Positions 51,681-60,532 of a stretch of DNA of 64,000 nt are shown in pieces. The position numbers were made by a program, and so were the translations under genes. Every line of letters starts with the position of its first letter. Position 1 is the first letter of the stretch. The stretch spans positions 1-64,000 of the forward strand of contig JALHQN010000004.1 of assembly GCA_022841915.1 (NCBI GenBank), written 5' to 3'. The DNA is from Burkholderiales bacterium. GTDB lineage: Bacteria; Pseudomonadota; Gammaproteobacteria; Burkholderiales; WYBJ01. The notes under the pieces were generated by a model that was not told the origin of the DNA, searched no databases, and saw only the letters and a list, made by a program, of their open reading frames with translations.

Positions 51681-52382
51681 ATGATCGCTCGGATTCTCCG
51701 TGGGCTCGCCGCGTTGTTCGTCGGCCTGTCGTTGGTGGGGTGCAATACCGTGCCGCCGACGCAGATTCACCAGCCGATGACTGCGCGACCGGCGCCGGTG
51801 CCCCAGCCGCAAGCGCAGGCGGCGCAGGGCTCCATCTACCAGGCAGCGTATCCGGGCCAGCCGTTCCACGGCTATCGGCCGCTGTTCGAGGATCGTCGTC
51901 CGCGCAATGTCGGCGACATCCTCGTGATACAGATCAACGAGCGGACGGCCGCGAGCAAGAAGTCGGATTCGAGCGCCGCGCGCAGCCAGAGCAATACCTA
52001 CGGCGTCTCGGGATTGGCCGGCTTGCCGGGGAAGAGCTTGCTGAACTCTGCCTTGGAGGCCTCCTCGGAGAGCCAGTTCGACGGCAAGGGTGCGGCGACC
52101 AACAACAACGACTTCAGAGGGATGATCACCGTCACCGTCATCGATGTGCTGCCCAACGGCAACCTGCAGGTCTCGGGCGAGAAGCAGATCGGCATCAATC
52201 AGGGCTCCGAATTCATCCGTTTCTCCGGCATCGTGAATCCGGCCACCATCGCGAACGGCAATTCCGTCTCGTCCTCGCAAGTTGCCGATGCGCGCATGGA
52301 GTATCGCGCCAACGGCTACATCGACGAGGCGCAGGTGATGGGTTGGCTCGCGCGCTTCTTTCTCACTTTCCTGCCCTTCTAG
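51681..52382 (+). CDS. flgH: Flagellar L-ring lipoprotein FlgH
   Basis: A 233-residue outer-membrane lipoprotein of the L ring. The signal ends in the lipobox LVGCNT near residue 21, followed by a Pro/Gln/Ala-rich linker. Conserved segments are YRPLFEDRRPRNVGDILVIQI, NLQVSGEKQIGINQGSEFIRFSG (shortened) and the closing GWLARFFLTFLPF. The ATG lies eight bases behind the flgG stop; the frame runs open far upstream inside flgG but is not coding there. Confidence 0.95.
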   Translation: MIARILRGLAALFVGLSLVGCNTVPPTQIHQPMTARPAPVPQPQAQAAQGSIYQAAYPGQPFHGYRPLFEDRRPRNVGDILVIQINERTAASKKSDSSAARSQSNTYGVSGLAGLPGKSLLNSALEASSESQFDGKGAATNNNDFRGMITVTVIDVLPNGNLQVSGEKQIGINQGSEFIRFSGIVNPATIANGNSVSSSQVADARMEYRANGYIDEAQVMGWLARFFLTFLPF

Positions 52383-52397
52383 AGGAAGGACGACGTC

Positions 52398-53492
52398 ATG
52401 AAGTGGTCACGTCTGTTATTCGCCCTGCTCGCACTTGCGCTCGCCATGGGCGCCGGCGCCGAGCGGATCAAGGATCTCGCCTCCATTCAGGGTGTGCGCG
52501 GCAATCCCCTGATCGGTTACGGCATCGTCGTCGGCCTGGACGGCAGCGGCGACCAGACGACGCAGACGCCCTTCACAGTGCAGAGCATCGTGAGCATGCT
52601 CACGCAACTCGGCGTGAACCTTCCGCCCGGCACCAATCTCCAGCTCAAGAACGTGGCGGCTGTGGTGGTGACGGCCTCGTTGCCGGCGTTCGCCAAGCCG
52701 GGGCAGGCGATCGATGTCACCGTCTCCTCGATCGGCAATGCGAAGAGCTTGCGTGGCGGCACGCTCTTGATGACGCCGCTGAAGGGCGCGGACGGCCAGG
52801 TCTATGCGCTGAGCCAGGGCAACGTGCTGGTGGGGGGCGTCGGGGCGGAAGCCGGCGGTGCGAAGGTCACCGTCAATCACTTGAGCGTGGGGCGGATTCC
52901 CGCGGGCGCGTTGGTCGAGCGCGCCGTGCCGAGCGCGATCGGTGATGCGGAACACGTCTACATCGAACTCAACGTGACCGACTTCTCGACCACCCAGCGC
53001 GTGGTGGAAGCAATCAACAAGCAGTTTCCGGACAGTGCCGCGGCGATGGATGGGCGCGTGGTGAAAGTGCGAGCCCCGGCCGATGCGAGCGGTCGCGTGG
53101 GGTTTCTTGCGAGCCTCGAGAGTATCCCCATCACGCCTGCGGCGGCGATGGCCAAGGTGATCGTGAACGCGCGCACCGGTTCGGTGGTGCTCAATCGCAG
53201 CGTCCAGATCGAGTCGTGCGCGGTGGCGCACGGCAATCTGTCGGTCGTCATTCTGAGTGAGCCGGTCATCAGCCAGCCCAACCCGTTCTCCCAGGGCCGA
53301 ACTGTGCAAGCCGAGCGTTCGCAGATCGAGATCAAGGCCGACAAGGGCGGTTTGACGATGGCGCGGGGCGCTTCGCTGGCAGAGGTCGTCAAGGCGCTCA
53401 ATGCGATCGGCGCCACGCCCCAGGATCTGCTCGCCATCCTGCAGGCGATGAAGGCCTCGGGTGCGCTGCGGGCCGAACTCGAAATCATCTAG
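52398..53492 (+). CDS. flgI: Flagellar P-ring protein FlgI
   Basis: A 364-residue periplasmic P-ring subunit with a cleavable signal (LLFALLALALAMGAGAERI). The mature N-terminus RIKDLASIQGVRGNPLIGYGIVVGLDGSGDQT (shortened), the KNVAAVVVTASLPAFAKPGQ segment and the terminal VVKALNAIGATPQDLLAILQAMK are fully conserved. It is assembled with help of FlgA, encoded 5 kb upstream. AGGAAGGA precedes the ATG. Confidence 0.96.
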   Translation: MKWSRLLFALLALALAMGAGAERIKDLASIQGVRGNPLIGYGIVVGLDGSGDQTTQTPFTVQSIVSMLTQLGVNLPPGTNLQLKNVAAVVVTASLPAFAKPGQAIDVTVSSIGNAKSLRGGTLLMTPLKGADGQVYALSQGNVLVGGVGAEAGGAKVTVNHLSVGRIPAGALVERAVPSAIGDAEHVYIELNVTDFSTTQRVVEAINKQFPDSAAAMDGRVVKVRAPADASGRVGFLASLESIPITPAAAMAKVIVNARTGSVVLNRSVQIESCAVAHGNLSVVILSEPVISQPNPFSQGRTVQAERSQIEIKADKGGLTMARGASLAEVVKALNAIGATPQDLLAILQAMKASGALRAELEII

Positions 53493-53503
53493 GCGCGCCG
53501 GTC

Positions 53504-54445
53504 ATGATCTCCGCTTCAGATCTCTCGAACAAATTCGTGCTGGACGTCGGCAGCGTCGAGGCGTTGAAGCGCGAGGCGCGGACCGACCCGGAAAAAGCCC
53601 TGCGTCAGGTCGCCTCGCAGTTCGAGTCGCTGATGATGCAGATGATGCTCAAGAGCATGCGCGAGGCTGCCGACAGCGCAGGCACGACCGATTCCCAAGA
53701 CACGAAGATGTACAAGTCCATGCTCGACCAGCAACTGAGCGTCGCGCTGGCCAAGCGCGGGATCGGGTTGGCCGAGGTGATGGTGCGTCAGTTGAGTCGC
53801 GCCGAGACACCCGCTGTCGAAGCCACATCGCCGGCGACGGAAATCAAGGGTGCTCAGCCGGCGGCGTCCGTGTCACCTGCGAAGTCCGTCACGCCCGCAC
53901 CGGCGACCAACCTGCCTAGCGTGTCGCCGGCGCTCTCGGCGCCGGCTGCCTCGGGTTCGTCGAGCCTGCCCGACACGGCGCGCAACTTCATCAGCAAGCT
54001 GTGGCCGCACGCGCAGGAGGCGGCGCGCACCACCGGCGTCGCTCCGCAGTTCATCCTCGGTCAGGCGGCCCTGGAGAGCGGTTGGGGGCGCAGCGAGATC
54101 CGGATGGCCGACGGCAGCGGCAGCCACAATCTGTTCGGAATCAAGGCCGGACGCGGATGGCAAGGGGCGACAGCCGACGTGATGACGACCGAGTACGTGA
54201 ATGGTGTTGCCGTGAAGACCGTTGAGCGCTTTCGTGCCTACGGGTCCTACGCCGACGCGTTCAAGGACTATGCGAATCTGCTGGCAGCCAATCCGCGCTA
54301 CGCGCAAGTACTCAACGAGCGCACGGATCCAGCCGCCTTCGCACGCGGATTGCAACAGGCGGGGTATGCGACCGATCCCAATTATGCGGAAAAGCTCACG
54401 CGCGTCATCACCGGTTCGATCATGCGGGCGGGACTCTCGGGCTGA
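53504..54445 (+). CDS. flgJ: Peptidoglycan hydrolase and rod cap FlgJ
   Basis: A 313-residue FlgJ with an N-terminal rod-cap domain (residues 20-105, RQVASQFESLMMQMMLKSMREA) and a C-terminal glucosaminidase domain (about 155-310) with the catalytic Glu in GQAALESGWGRSEIR. The linker is Ala/Pro/Ser-rich and contains repeats of the type SPA and SAPAAS. The domain cuts peptidoglycan so that the rod can pass. It lies 11 bases behind flgI. Confidence 0.95.
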   Translation: MISASDLSNKFVLDVGSVEALKREARTDPEKALRQVASQFESLMMQMMLKSMREAADSAGTTDSQDTKMYKSMLDQQLSVALAKRGIGLAEVMVRQLSRAETPAVEATSPATEIKGAQPAASVSPAKSVTPAPATNLPSVSPALSAPAASGSSSLPDTARNFISKLWPHAQEAARTTGVAPQFILGQAALESGWGRSEIRMADGSGSHNLFGIKAGRGWQGATADVMTTEYVNGVAVKTVERFRAYGSYADAFKDYANLLAANPRYAQVLNERTDPAAFARGLQQAGYATDPNYAEKLTRVITGSIMRAGLSG

Positions 54446-54460
54446 TGCCGGGCAACTGCG

Positions 54461-54488
54461 TTTAGCCCGACTTCTTCGGTGTCGTTAA
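54461..54488 (+). promoter_or_regulatory. Possible sigma-28 promoter before flgK
   Basis: TTTA, 16 bases and GTCGTTAA lie in the 68-base flgJ-flgK gap. The -10 half matches GCCGATAA at six of eight positions and the -35 half is imperfect. It fits the known late-class expression of flgKL in enteric bacteria, but the match is weaker than those before motA and flgM. Confidence 0.45.
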
Positions 54489-54513
54489 CGGAACAGGCAA
54501 AGACGGATAGCGT

Positions 54514-56406
54514 ATGGGCGGCAGCGTATTCAATATCGGATTGACCGGCCTCAACGCCGCGCAGATGAACCTGGCGACGACCGGACACAATATCGCCAAT
54601 GCGGCCACGCCAGGCTATCACCGCCAGAGCGTCGTGGTGCAGGCGAGCTTTCCGAACGTGACCGGCGAGGGCGTTTTCGGTTCCGGGGTCGACGTCAGGA
54701 CAGTCAAGCGCGCCTACAGCGAGTTCCTGGACAGTCAAGTCACGATGTCTCAGGGGAGGTTGGCCTACCTCGCAGCGTATCAGGCGCAGATCACCCAGAT
54801 GGACAATCTGCTGGCCGATCCGAATTCCGGCCTGACGCCTTCACTGACCGAGTTCTTCAACACCGTCCACGAGCTTGGGGCCGACCCCGATTCGACGGCA
54901 ACCCGGCAGGGCGTGTTATCGGGAGCATCGACCCTCGTCAGCCGGTTTCAGACGATCGAAGCGCGCCTGTCGGGCATGTTCGCCGCGGCCAACAGCCAGA
55001 TCAAGGACATGGTGACCTCGATCAACGGCCTGGCGAAAGAGATTGCGAGCATGAACCACAGCGTCGTGGTCGCGGAAGCCGCCGGCGGCACCCACGCGGC
55101 GAACGACTTGCGCGACCAGCGCGATCACATCATCTCCCAGCTCAACAAGCTGACGGGCACGACGACCGCAGTGCAGGCCGACGGCGCCATCAACGTGATG
55201 GTCGGCAATGGTCAGAACCTCGTGATCGGTGATGTGCCGCTGGCGCTCGAGGCGGGTCTCTCCAGGGACGACGCACGCAGGCTGGACATCGGGTATGCCG
55301 GCGTCGGCGGCACGTCGATCATCACGCCGAGTCTTACCGGCGGCGAGCTGGGCGCGGTGCTGGCCTTTCAGCGCACCGAGCTCGATTCGGCGCTGTCGTC
55401 GCTTGGGCGCATCGCCACCGTGCTTGCGCACGAGTTCAATGCCCAGCACCGACTGGGCCAGGATCTGAGCGGTGTGCCTGGCGGCGACTTCTTTCGAATC
55501 ACGCCCCCTGAGGTGCTCGGGCGTGCGGGCAATACGGGCAATGCGGCGCTATCAGCCAGCATTGTCGATGTGGCCGCCTTGACCACCAGCGACTATCGCG
55601 TCAGTTATGCCGGTGGCAATTACACAGTCACGCGCGTCGCCGATGCGACCTCGTCGACCTTCGCCTCCTTGCCCCAGACGATCGACGGCGTGCGCATCGC
55701 GCTGGACGCCGGTGTGCCGGCCAACGGCGACAGCTTCCTGGTGCAGCCGACGCGCGCTGCGGCGCGCGGCATCGCCGTCGCCCTGGTCGACGGCGCACAG
55801 ATCGCTGCGGCAGCGCCTGTGCGCACCGCACCGGGGTTGAACAACACCGGTCAGGGAGTGATCGACGGCGGCGTAGTGAACGGTCCGCCCCCGACCGACG
55901 CCAATCTTTTGCAACCGGTCACGATCACGTTTACCGGGACGAGCACCTACAGCGTCACCGGCACCGGCACCGGCAACCCGACCGGATTGACGTTCGTGTC
56001 GGGCAGTCCCATCGCCTACAACGGCTGGACCGTTGCCATTTCCGGCGCCCCCAAGGTGGGCGACACGTTCACCGTGACGGCGAACACGGGCGGGATCTCG
56101 GACAATCGCAATGTGAGCTTGCTGGCGAAACTGCAGACCGGGAGCAGCGTCGGCGGTACGTCATCGTATCAGGGGGCCTATAGCCAGATCGTCGCCGGCG
56201 TGGGTTCCAAGACGCGTGAAGTCAAGGTAGCCACGGCCGCGCAGGAAACGCTGGTGCGACAGAGCGAGAGTGCGCAGCAGAGCATGTCCGGGGTCAATCT
56301 CGACGAAGAGGCGGCCAACCTCATTCGCTACCAGCAGATGTATCAGGCCAACGCCAAGATGATCGAGATCGCTTCCAAGCTGTTCGACTCGCTGCTCACA
56401 CTATGA
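54514..56406 (+). CDS. flgK: Hook-filament junction protein FlgK (HAP1)
   Basis: A 630-residue HAP1. The N-terminal FNIGLTGLNAAQMNLATTGHNIANAATPGYHRQ (shortened) and the C-terminal SGVNLDEEAANLIRYQQMYQANAKMIEIASKLFDSLL (shortened) are the usual terminal helices. The central region carries two related beta-rich modules ending GVPANGDSFLVQP and GAPKVGDTFTVT; a third copy is found in FlgL. It is longer than the 550 or so residues of enteric FlgK because of these modules. FlgN is its chaperone. Confidence 0.94.
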   Translation: MGGSVFNIGLTGLNAAQMNLATTGHNIANAATPGYHRQSVVVQASFPNVTGEGVFGSGVDVRTVKRAYSEFLDSQVTMSQGRLAYLAAYQAQITQMDNLLADPNSGLTPSLTEFFNTVHELGADPDSTATRQGVLSGASTLVSRFQTIEARLSGMFAAANSQIKDMVTSINGLAKEIASMNHSVVVAEAAGGTHAANDLRDQRDHIISQLNKLTGTTTAVQADGAINVMVGNGQNLVIGDVPLALEAGLSRDDARRLDIGYAGVGGTSIITPSLTGGELGAVLAFQRTELDSALSSLGRIATVLAHEFNAQHRLGQDLSGVPGGDFFRITPPEVLGRAGNTGNAALSASIVDVAALTTSDYRVSYAGGNYTVTRVADATSSTFASLPQTIDGVRIALDAGVPANGDSFLVQPTRAAARGIAVALVDGAQIAAAAPVRTAPGLNNTGQGVIDGGVVNGPPPTDANLLQPVTITFTGTSTYSVTGTGTGNPTGLTFVSGSPIAYNGWTVAISGAPKVGDTFTVTANTGGISDNRNVSLLAKLQTGSSVGGTSSYQGAYSQIVAGVGSKTREVKVATAAQETLVRQSESAQQSMSGVNLDEEAANLIRYQQMYQANAKMIEIASKLFDSLLTL

Positions 56407-56419
56407 CGAGGCATTCGCC

Positions 56420-57631
56420 ATGCGCTTAAGCTCGACCACCATCTTCGATCACGGCGTCGCCACGATGCTCGCGCGCCAGCAGGAAGTCGTCAAAACGCAG
56501 GGGCACATCAGCACCGGCCGGCGCGTGCTCACCCCGTCCGATGATCCCGTGGCGGCCTCGCAAATGCTCGACGTTTCGGAGGCAAAGGGCGTCAACAAGC
56601 AGTATGCCGAGAACGCTGCTGCGGTCAAGGCGCGGCTCGGCCAGCAGGAGGCATCCTTGTCCGCCATCACGCGGCTGATTCAGGATGTGCGCACATTGGT
56701 CGTCCAGTCGGGCAGCGGCGCATTGACACCCGGCGATCTGAAGAGCATTGCCGAGGACGTCAATGGTCGCTACGCGGAACTCATCGGATTGGCCAATGCG
56801 ACGGACGGCAGCGGGGAATTCATCTTCGCAGGCTTTCGCACCGGTACCAAGCCCTTCGCCGAGACTGCGCCCGGCGTGGTGGCCTACTTCGGCGACGAGG
56901 GCAAGCGCGAGGTCGCGGTGAGCACCTCGCGAGTCATTTCGATCAATGATTCCGGCGCGGACATCCTGCAGCGCATCAAGAATGGCAACGGCACGTTCGC
57001 GACGGCAGCGGCTTCAGGCAACGCAGGCACGGGTGTGGTGAGCCCGGGATCCGTGGTGGATTCGACCGCGCTGACCGACCACAACTATTCTCTCAACTTC
57101 TCCGTTGTCGGCGGCGTGACGACCTACGACGTCGTCGACAACACGACCTCGACGACCGTGGTTGCCAACGCCCCTTTCATCTCGGAGGGACCCATCACCA
57201 TCGCCGGGATGCAGTTCTCCATCGAAGGCGAGCCCGCCGATGGCGACAGCTTCACCGTGGAGCCCAGCAGCAATGTGAGCGTCTTCTCGACGCTCGATAA
57301 ACTGCGCACGGCGCTGCGCAATGCAGGCGAGGGCAACGTGGCCAACGCCGATCTGACCAACGCGCTCAACACTGTCAACACGAATCTGCAGAACGCTCTG
57401 GACCGCGTACTCGCCGTGACCGCATCCCTGGGGACCCGGCTGCGCGAGACCGATGCTGTCATCTCGATCAACGAGGATCTGGATCTGAGCTACGAGTCTC
57501 GCTTGTCCGAACTGGGCGATCTGGACTATGCCCGCGCCATCAGCGATCTCACGTTTCAGCAGATGCACTTGGAGGCGGCGCAGAAGTCGTTCGTCCGAAT
57601 TTCGGAACTCTCGCTCTTCAGGGTCCTGTGA
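56420..57631 (+). CDS. flgL: Hook-filament junction protein FlgL (HAP3)
   Basis: A 403-residue HAP3. The N-terminal LSSTTIFDHGVATMLARQQEVVKTQGHISTGRRVLTPSDDPVAASQML (shortened) and the C-terminal EDLDLSYESRLSELGDLDYARAISDLTFQQMHLEAAQKSF (shortened) resemble flagellin termini. A roughly 100-residue insertion in the middle contains a beta-rich module ending GEPADGDSFTVEP, like those in FlgK. It lies 13 bases behind flgK and leads directly into a small lipoprotein gene. Confidence 0.94.
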   Translation: MRLSSTTIFDHGVATMLARQQEVVKTQGHISTGRRVLTPSDDPVAASQMLDVSEAKGVNKQYAENAAAVKARLGQQEASLSAITRLIQDVRTLVVQSGSGALTPGDLKSIAEDVNGRYAELIGLANATDGSGEFIFAGFRTGTKPFAETAPGVVAYFGDEGKREVAVSTSRVISINDSGADILQRIKNGNGTFATAAASGNAGTGVVSPGSVVDSTALTDHNYSLNFSVVGGVTTYDVVDNTTSTTVVANAPFISEGPITIAGMQFSIEGEPADGDSFTVEPSSNVSVFSTLDKLRTALRNAGEGNVANADLTNALNTVNTNLQNALDRVLAVTASLGTRLRETDAVISINEDLDLSYESRLSELGDLDYARAISDLTFQQMHLEAAQKSFVRISELSLFRVL

Positions 57632-57639
57632 GGAGGGGC

Positions 57640-58086
57640 ATGCGCCGCATCGATGCAAAGCGGGTTGCGGTCGCCGGTCTTGCAGCGGCAACGATGCTGG
57701 CCGGCTGCAAGAGCATCGAAGGCAATTCGCCCTCACTGATCCCGAACAAGGCGCTCGTGATCAGCCGCTCGTTGAGCCTGCCCATGGATACGCTCGCACT
57801 CGCGGCGGGTGCGATCGCCGTCGTCGATCCGCTGGCGCCGAACTGGCGCATCGAGCAGCAGGAGCTGGGCGCCGACCGCTATGCCTTCGCGTTGACGAAG
57901 AAGCGCTTCGCGACCGGTGGCGATGGCGAGGCCATGCAGGTGTTCAAGCGCCGTGTCGACCAGCTCGCGTCTGAAAAAGGCTACGCGAGTTTCCAGCTCA
58001 TCGAGTACACCGAGTCCATCGAATCGCACGTGCCGATCGCGCAACGCGTCTCCCGGGGTGTGGTCCAGTTTGCGCGAATGCAATGA
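57640..58086 (+). CDS. Small lipoprotein after flgL
   Basis: A 148-residue protein with a lipoprotein signal: basic start, AGLAAATMLAGCKS, lipidated Cys near residue 19. The mature part has no family that I recognise; it contains a mixed alpha/beta segment with WRIEQQELGADRYAFALTKK (shortened). A GTG at 57628 that overlaps the flgL stop is an alternative start; the ATG has AGGAGGGG close before it. Cotranscription with flgKL suggests an envelope role during late flagellar assembly, but that is inference only. Confidence 0.7.
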   Translation: MRRIDAKRVAVAGLAAATMLAGCKSIEGNSPSLIPNKALVISRSLSLPMDTLALAAGAIAVVDPLAPNWRIEQQELGADRYAFALTKKRFATGGDGEAMQVFKRRVDQLASEKGYASFQLIEYTESIESHVPIAQRVSRGVVQFARMQ

Positions 58087-58405
58087 CGCATTTAAGGACT
58101 CGCTCGCGCGCGCCAGGACGATTCGCGGGTCGCGCCCGCACCGTTGCATCGCTGTTTTTCCCACGGCCATCGTGCCGACATCGCGGTACAGTATCCCGAC
58201 CTTCGCCGCTCCTTCCGTAGCCTCTCCGCCTTGCCCGGTCGGCAGGGTTGCTTCATGACCCATGCAGGGTTTGGTGGGTGTGTTCCGCTCAGGTCGCGGA
58301 AAGACACGTACGAGAGATCCGTCGGGTCACGGCCCGATTGCCGTGGTCTCGCATAATTGCCTATCCTCTCGGGCGGTAACGTGCCCGGACCGGAGGAGAA
58401 CGCAG
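58087..58405. other. Intergenic gap between the flgL operon and a Bug receptor gene
   Basis: About 320 bases with no gene. A GCGGG/CCCGC stem (58125-58129 with 58135-58139) lies 40 bases after the lipoprotein stop, but the nearest T-run is over 15 bases further on, so it is at best a weak terminator. The promoter of the Bug gene must lie in the second half; I cannot single it out. Confidence 0.4.
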
Positions 58406-59380
58406 ATGAGCACGAAGTACACGATCGCAGGTGTAGTGCTTTTGTGTGGAGTGATCGCAGGACATGCCGTGCAAGCGGCGGAGGCCTACCCGCTTCGCCC
58501 GATCCGCATGATCATCCCCTTTCCGCCCGGCGGCAGTAATGACATCCTCGGGCGCCTGGTCGGCCAACATGTCGGCGAGCGCCTCGGCCAGACCGTCGTC
58601 ATCGACAACCGGCCTGGCGCGGGCAGCACGCTGGGCATCGGCCTCGCCGCTCAGGCGGAGCCGGACGGCTATACGATCCTGATCATCTCCGCCGCGCACG
58701 CGTTCGGGCCGTCGCTCTACAAGAAACTGCCCTATCATCCGGTCAAGTCCTTCGAGCCCATCTCCAAGCTGGGCACCGGCCCCAGCGTCTTCACCGTCCA
58801 TCCCTCGGTGCCGGTGAAGTCGATGCAGGATCTTGTCGCCTACGCCAGGGCCAATCCGGGCAAGCTCAACTTCGCCAGCGCAGGTGTCGGCAGTGCCCAG
58901 CACCTCTGGTTCGAGTATTTCAAGATGCGCAGTGGCGTCAACATCGTGCACGTACCGTTCAAGGGCGGGTCGCCCGCGATGGTCGACGTGATGGCGGGCA
59001 ACACGCAGATCGCCATCGGCACCATCGTGCAGATGCTGCCGCTCATCAAAACCGGCAAGCTCAGGGGGTTGGCCACGGGCGGCTCCAAGCGCAACGCCGC
59101 TCTGCCCGATCTTCCGACGCTGGACGAAGCCGGCGTCAAGGGCTACGAAGGCTCGAACTGGTGGGGTGTGCTGGCGCCGGCCAAGACGCCCAAGGCTATC
59201 GTCGACCGGCTCGACAAGACGTTCGCCGCGGTGCTGGCCAACGACGATATCAAGACCAAGTTCGTGAACATGGGGGCCGAGGTCGATTACCTCAGCCAAG
59301 GCGAGCTGTTTCGATTCCTCGCCGCGGAGACGGACAAGTGGACCAAGGTCGCGAAGCAGGCCGGCATCCAGGCGCAGTAG
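58406..59380 (+). CDS. Bug/TctC-family periplasmic solute receptor (third copy)
   Basis: A 324-residue Bug-family receptor with a signal peptide ending HAVQAAEAYP and the hallmark YPLRPIRMIIPFPPGGS, DNRPGAGSTLGIGL and EPDGYTILI. A good GGAGGAGA site precedes the ATG. It sits between the two flagellar blocks and is convergent with fliR, without any transporter or enzyme partner, so it appears to be an insertion of a metabolic gene in the flagellar region. Ligand unknown. It is clearly a paralogue of the two receptors at 6.6 and 7.9 kb but not a near copy. Confidence 0.92.
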   Translation: MSTKYTIAGVVLLCGVIAGHAVQAAEAYPLRPIRMIIPFPPGGSNDILGRLVGQHVGERLGQTVVIDNRPGAGSTLGIGLAAQAEPDGYTILIISAAHAFGPSLYKKLPYHPVKSFEPISKLGTGPSVFTVHPSVPVKSMQDLVAYARANPGKLNFASAGVGSAQHLWFEYFKMRSGVNIVHVPFKGGSPAMVDVMAGNTQIAIGTIVQMLPLIKTGKLRGLATGGSKRNAALPDLPTLDEAGVKGYEGSNWWGVLAPAKTPKAIVDRLDKTFAAVLANDDIKTKFVNMGAEVDYLSQGELFRFLAAETDKWTKVAKQAGIQAQ

Positions 59381-59391
59381 CGGCGGCGGCT

Positions 59392-59447
59392 CGTAGCAGG
59401 GCTCGAAGGGGGCTGCAAATCGGCCCAGCCCTCTCGGTCCCGCTACG
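59392..59447. terminator. Nested stem-loop between the Bug gene and fliR
   Basis: An outer stem, CGTAGC-A-GGG with CCCGCTACG (one bulged A), encloses an inner stem GGGCTG with CAGCCC. It bridges the gap between the convergent Bug and fliR genes and reaches into the fliR stop. There is no T-run, so a rho-independent function is uncertain, but the symmetric position suggests a shared 3' structure for both mRNAs. Confidence 0.45.
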
Positions 59448-60219
59448 ACGGCGGCAGTTGCATCACGAATCGGAAGACTTCGTCGAGCATGCGCTCGAAG
59501 ACCGGCGCGAAGTAGGGCAGCGTCAGTATGAGCGCCGCGAAGCCGATCGTTATCGTCACCGGGAACCCGACGGCGAAGATGTTCAGCTGCGGGGCGGCTC
59601 GAGTCAGCACGCCGAGCGACAGGTTGACGACCAGCATGGTGATCACGAGCGGCAGGGCCAGTTGCAGTCCCGCCATGAAGATGATTGCCCCGTGCCGGGC
59701 GATCGTAACGAAAAAGTTGCTGTGCATCGGCTCGGTCGTGATCGGCAGCAGATGGAAGCTTTGGGCCAGCGTCGAGATGATCAGCAGGTGACCGTTGATG
59801 GCAAGAAAGATCAGCGTGGCGAGCAGGCCCAGGAAGCGTCCCACGACGGGCGTGTGCTGAGCATTGCCAGGGTCGAAGAACATGGCGAAGCCCAGGCCCA
59901 TCTGCAGGCCGATCAGGTCGCCTGCCATCTCCACCGCCGTGAAGACGAGCCGCAGCGCGAAGCCCATCGCCACGCCGACGATGATCTGATAGGCGAGGAT
60001 CAGCATCCCCGGGGCCGAGCCGGGCGCAACCTGCGGCAGCGCGGGCAGGCTCGGGGAGATCGCGACCACCAGAACGATCGCCAGCCCGACGCGAACCCGC
60101 ATGGGAATGCGCGTCTGACCCAACACCGGGGCGGATGCGAGCATCGCCAGGACGCGCGTGAGCGGCCAGAGAAGCCCCGCTAGCCAGGCGTCCAGCTGAG
60201 CTGAGGTGACCGTCAGCAT
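59443..60219 (-). CDS. fliR: Flagellar export protein FliR
   Basis: A 258-residue export-gate membrane protein with about six helices. Conserved landmarks are LWPLTRVLAMLASAPVLGQ at the start, MLILAYQIIVGVAMGFALRLVF and LIGLQMGLGFAMFFDP, and APQLNIFAVGFPVTI in the second half. FliR joins FliP and FliQ in the helical export channel. It is the last gene of the leftward fliLMNOPQR operon and is convergent with the Bug receptor gene. Confidence 0.95.
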   Translation of the reverse strand: MLTVTSAQLDAWLAGLLWPLTRVLAMLASAPVLGQTRIPMRVRVGLAIVLVVAISPSLPALPQVAPGSAPGMLILAYQIIVGVAMGFALRLVFTAVEMAGDLIGLQMGLGFAMFFDPGNAQHTPVVGRFLGLLATLIFLAINGHLLIISTLAQSFHLLPITTEPMHSNFFVTIARHGAIIFMAGLQLALPLVITMLVVNLSLGVLTRAAPQLNIFAVGFPVTITIGFAALILTLPYFAPVFERMLDEVFRFVMQLPPS

Positions 60220-60234
60220 CGCGGCTGTGCGCGG

Positions 60235-60504
60235 TCAGCCGACCATCGTCGGGATGCTCGTGATCAGGCGGCGCATATAGTCGGTCATCATGGTGATGAG
60301 CCAGGGGCCGGAGATCAGCAGCGCGGCGAAGATCGCGATCAGCTTGGGGATGAACGACAAGGTCATTTCGTTGATCTGTGTGGCTGCCTGGAACACGCTG
60401 ACGATCAGGCCCACCGCGAGTGCTGCGAGCAGCATCGGCGCGGAGATGAGCAGCGTCAGTTCCAGGGCGTGCTGTCCCATGGCGATGACGGTTTGGGGGG
60501 TCAT
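60235..60504 (-). CDS. fliQ: Flagellar export protein FliQ
   Basis: An 89-residue protein with two membrane helices: LLISAPMLLAALAVGLIVSVFQAATQI and LIAIFAALLISGPWLITMM (each within the family pattern). MTPQTVIAMGQHALE at the N-terminus is typical. It packs around FliP in the export gate. The frame is open 39 codons upstream, but that part lies in the fliP-fliQ gap and is not coding. Confidence 0.95.
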   Translation of the reverse strand: MTPQTVIAMGQHALELTLLISAPMLLAALAVGLIVSVFQAATQINEMTLSFIPKLIAIFAALLISGPWLITMMTDYMRRLITSIPTMVG

Positions 60505-60532
60505 TGCGATCCTTCCAAGCGGGGATTCTTCA

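Noticed and set aside
59161-60183. Plus-strand open frame of 340 codons
   Set aside because: It crosses the Bug gene 3' end in another frame and runs antisense to fliR; no start or family pattern.
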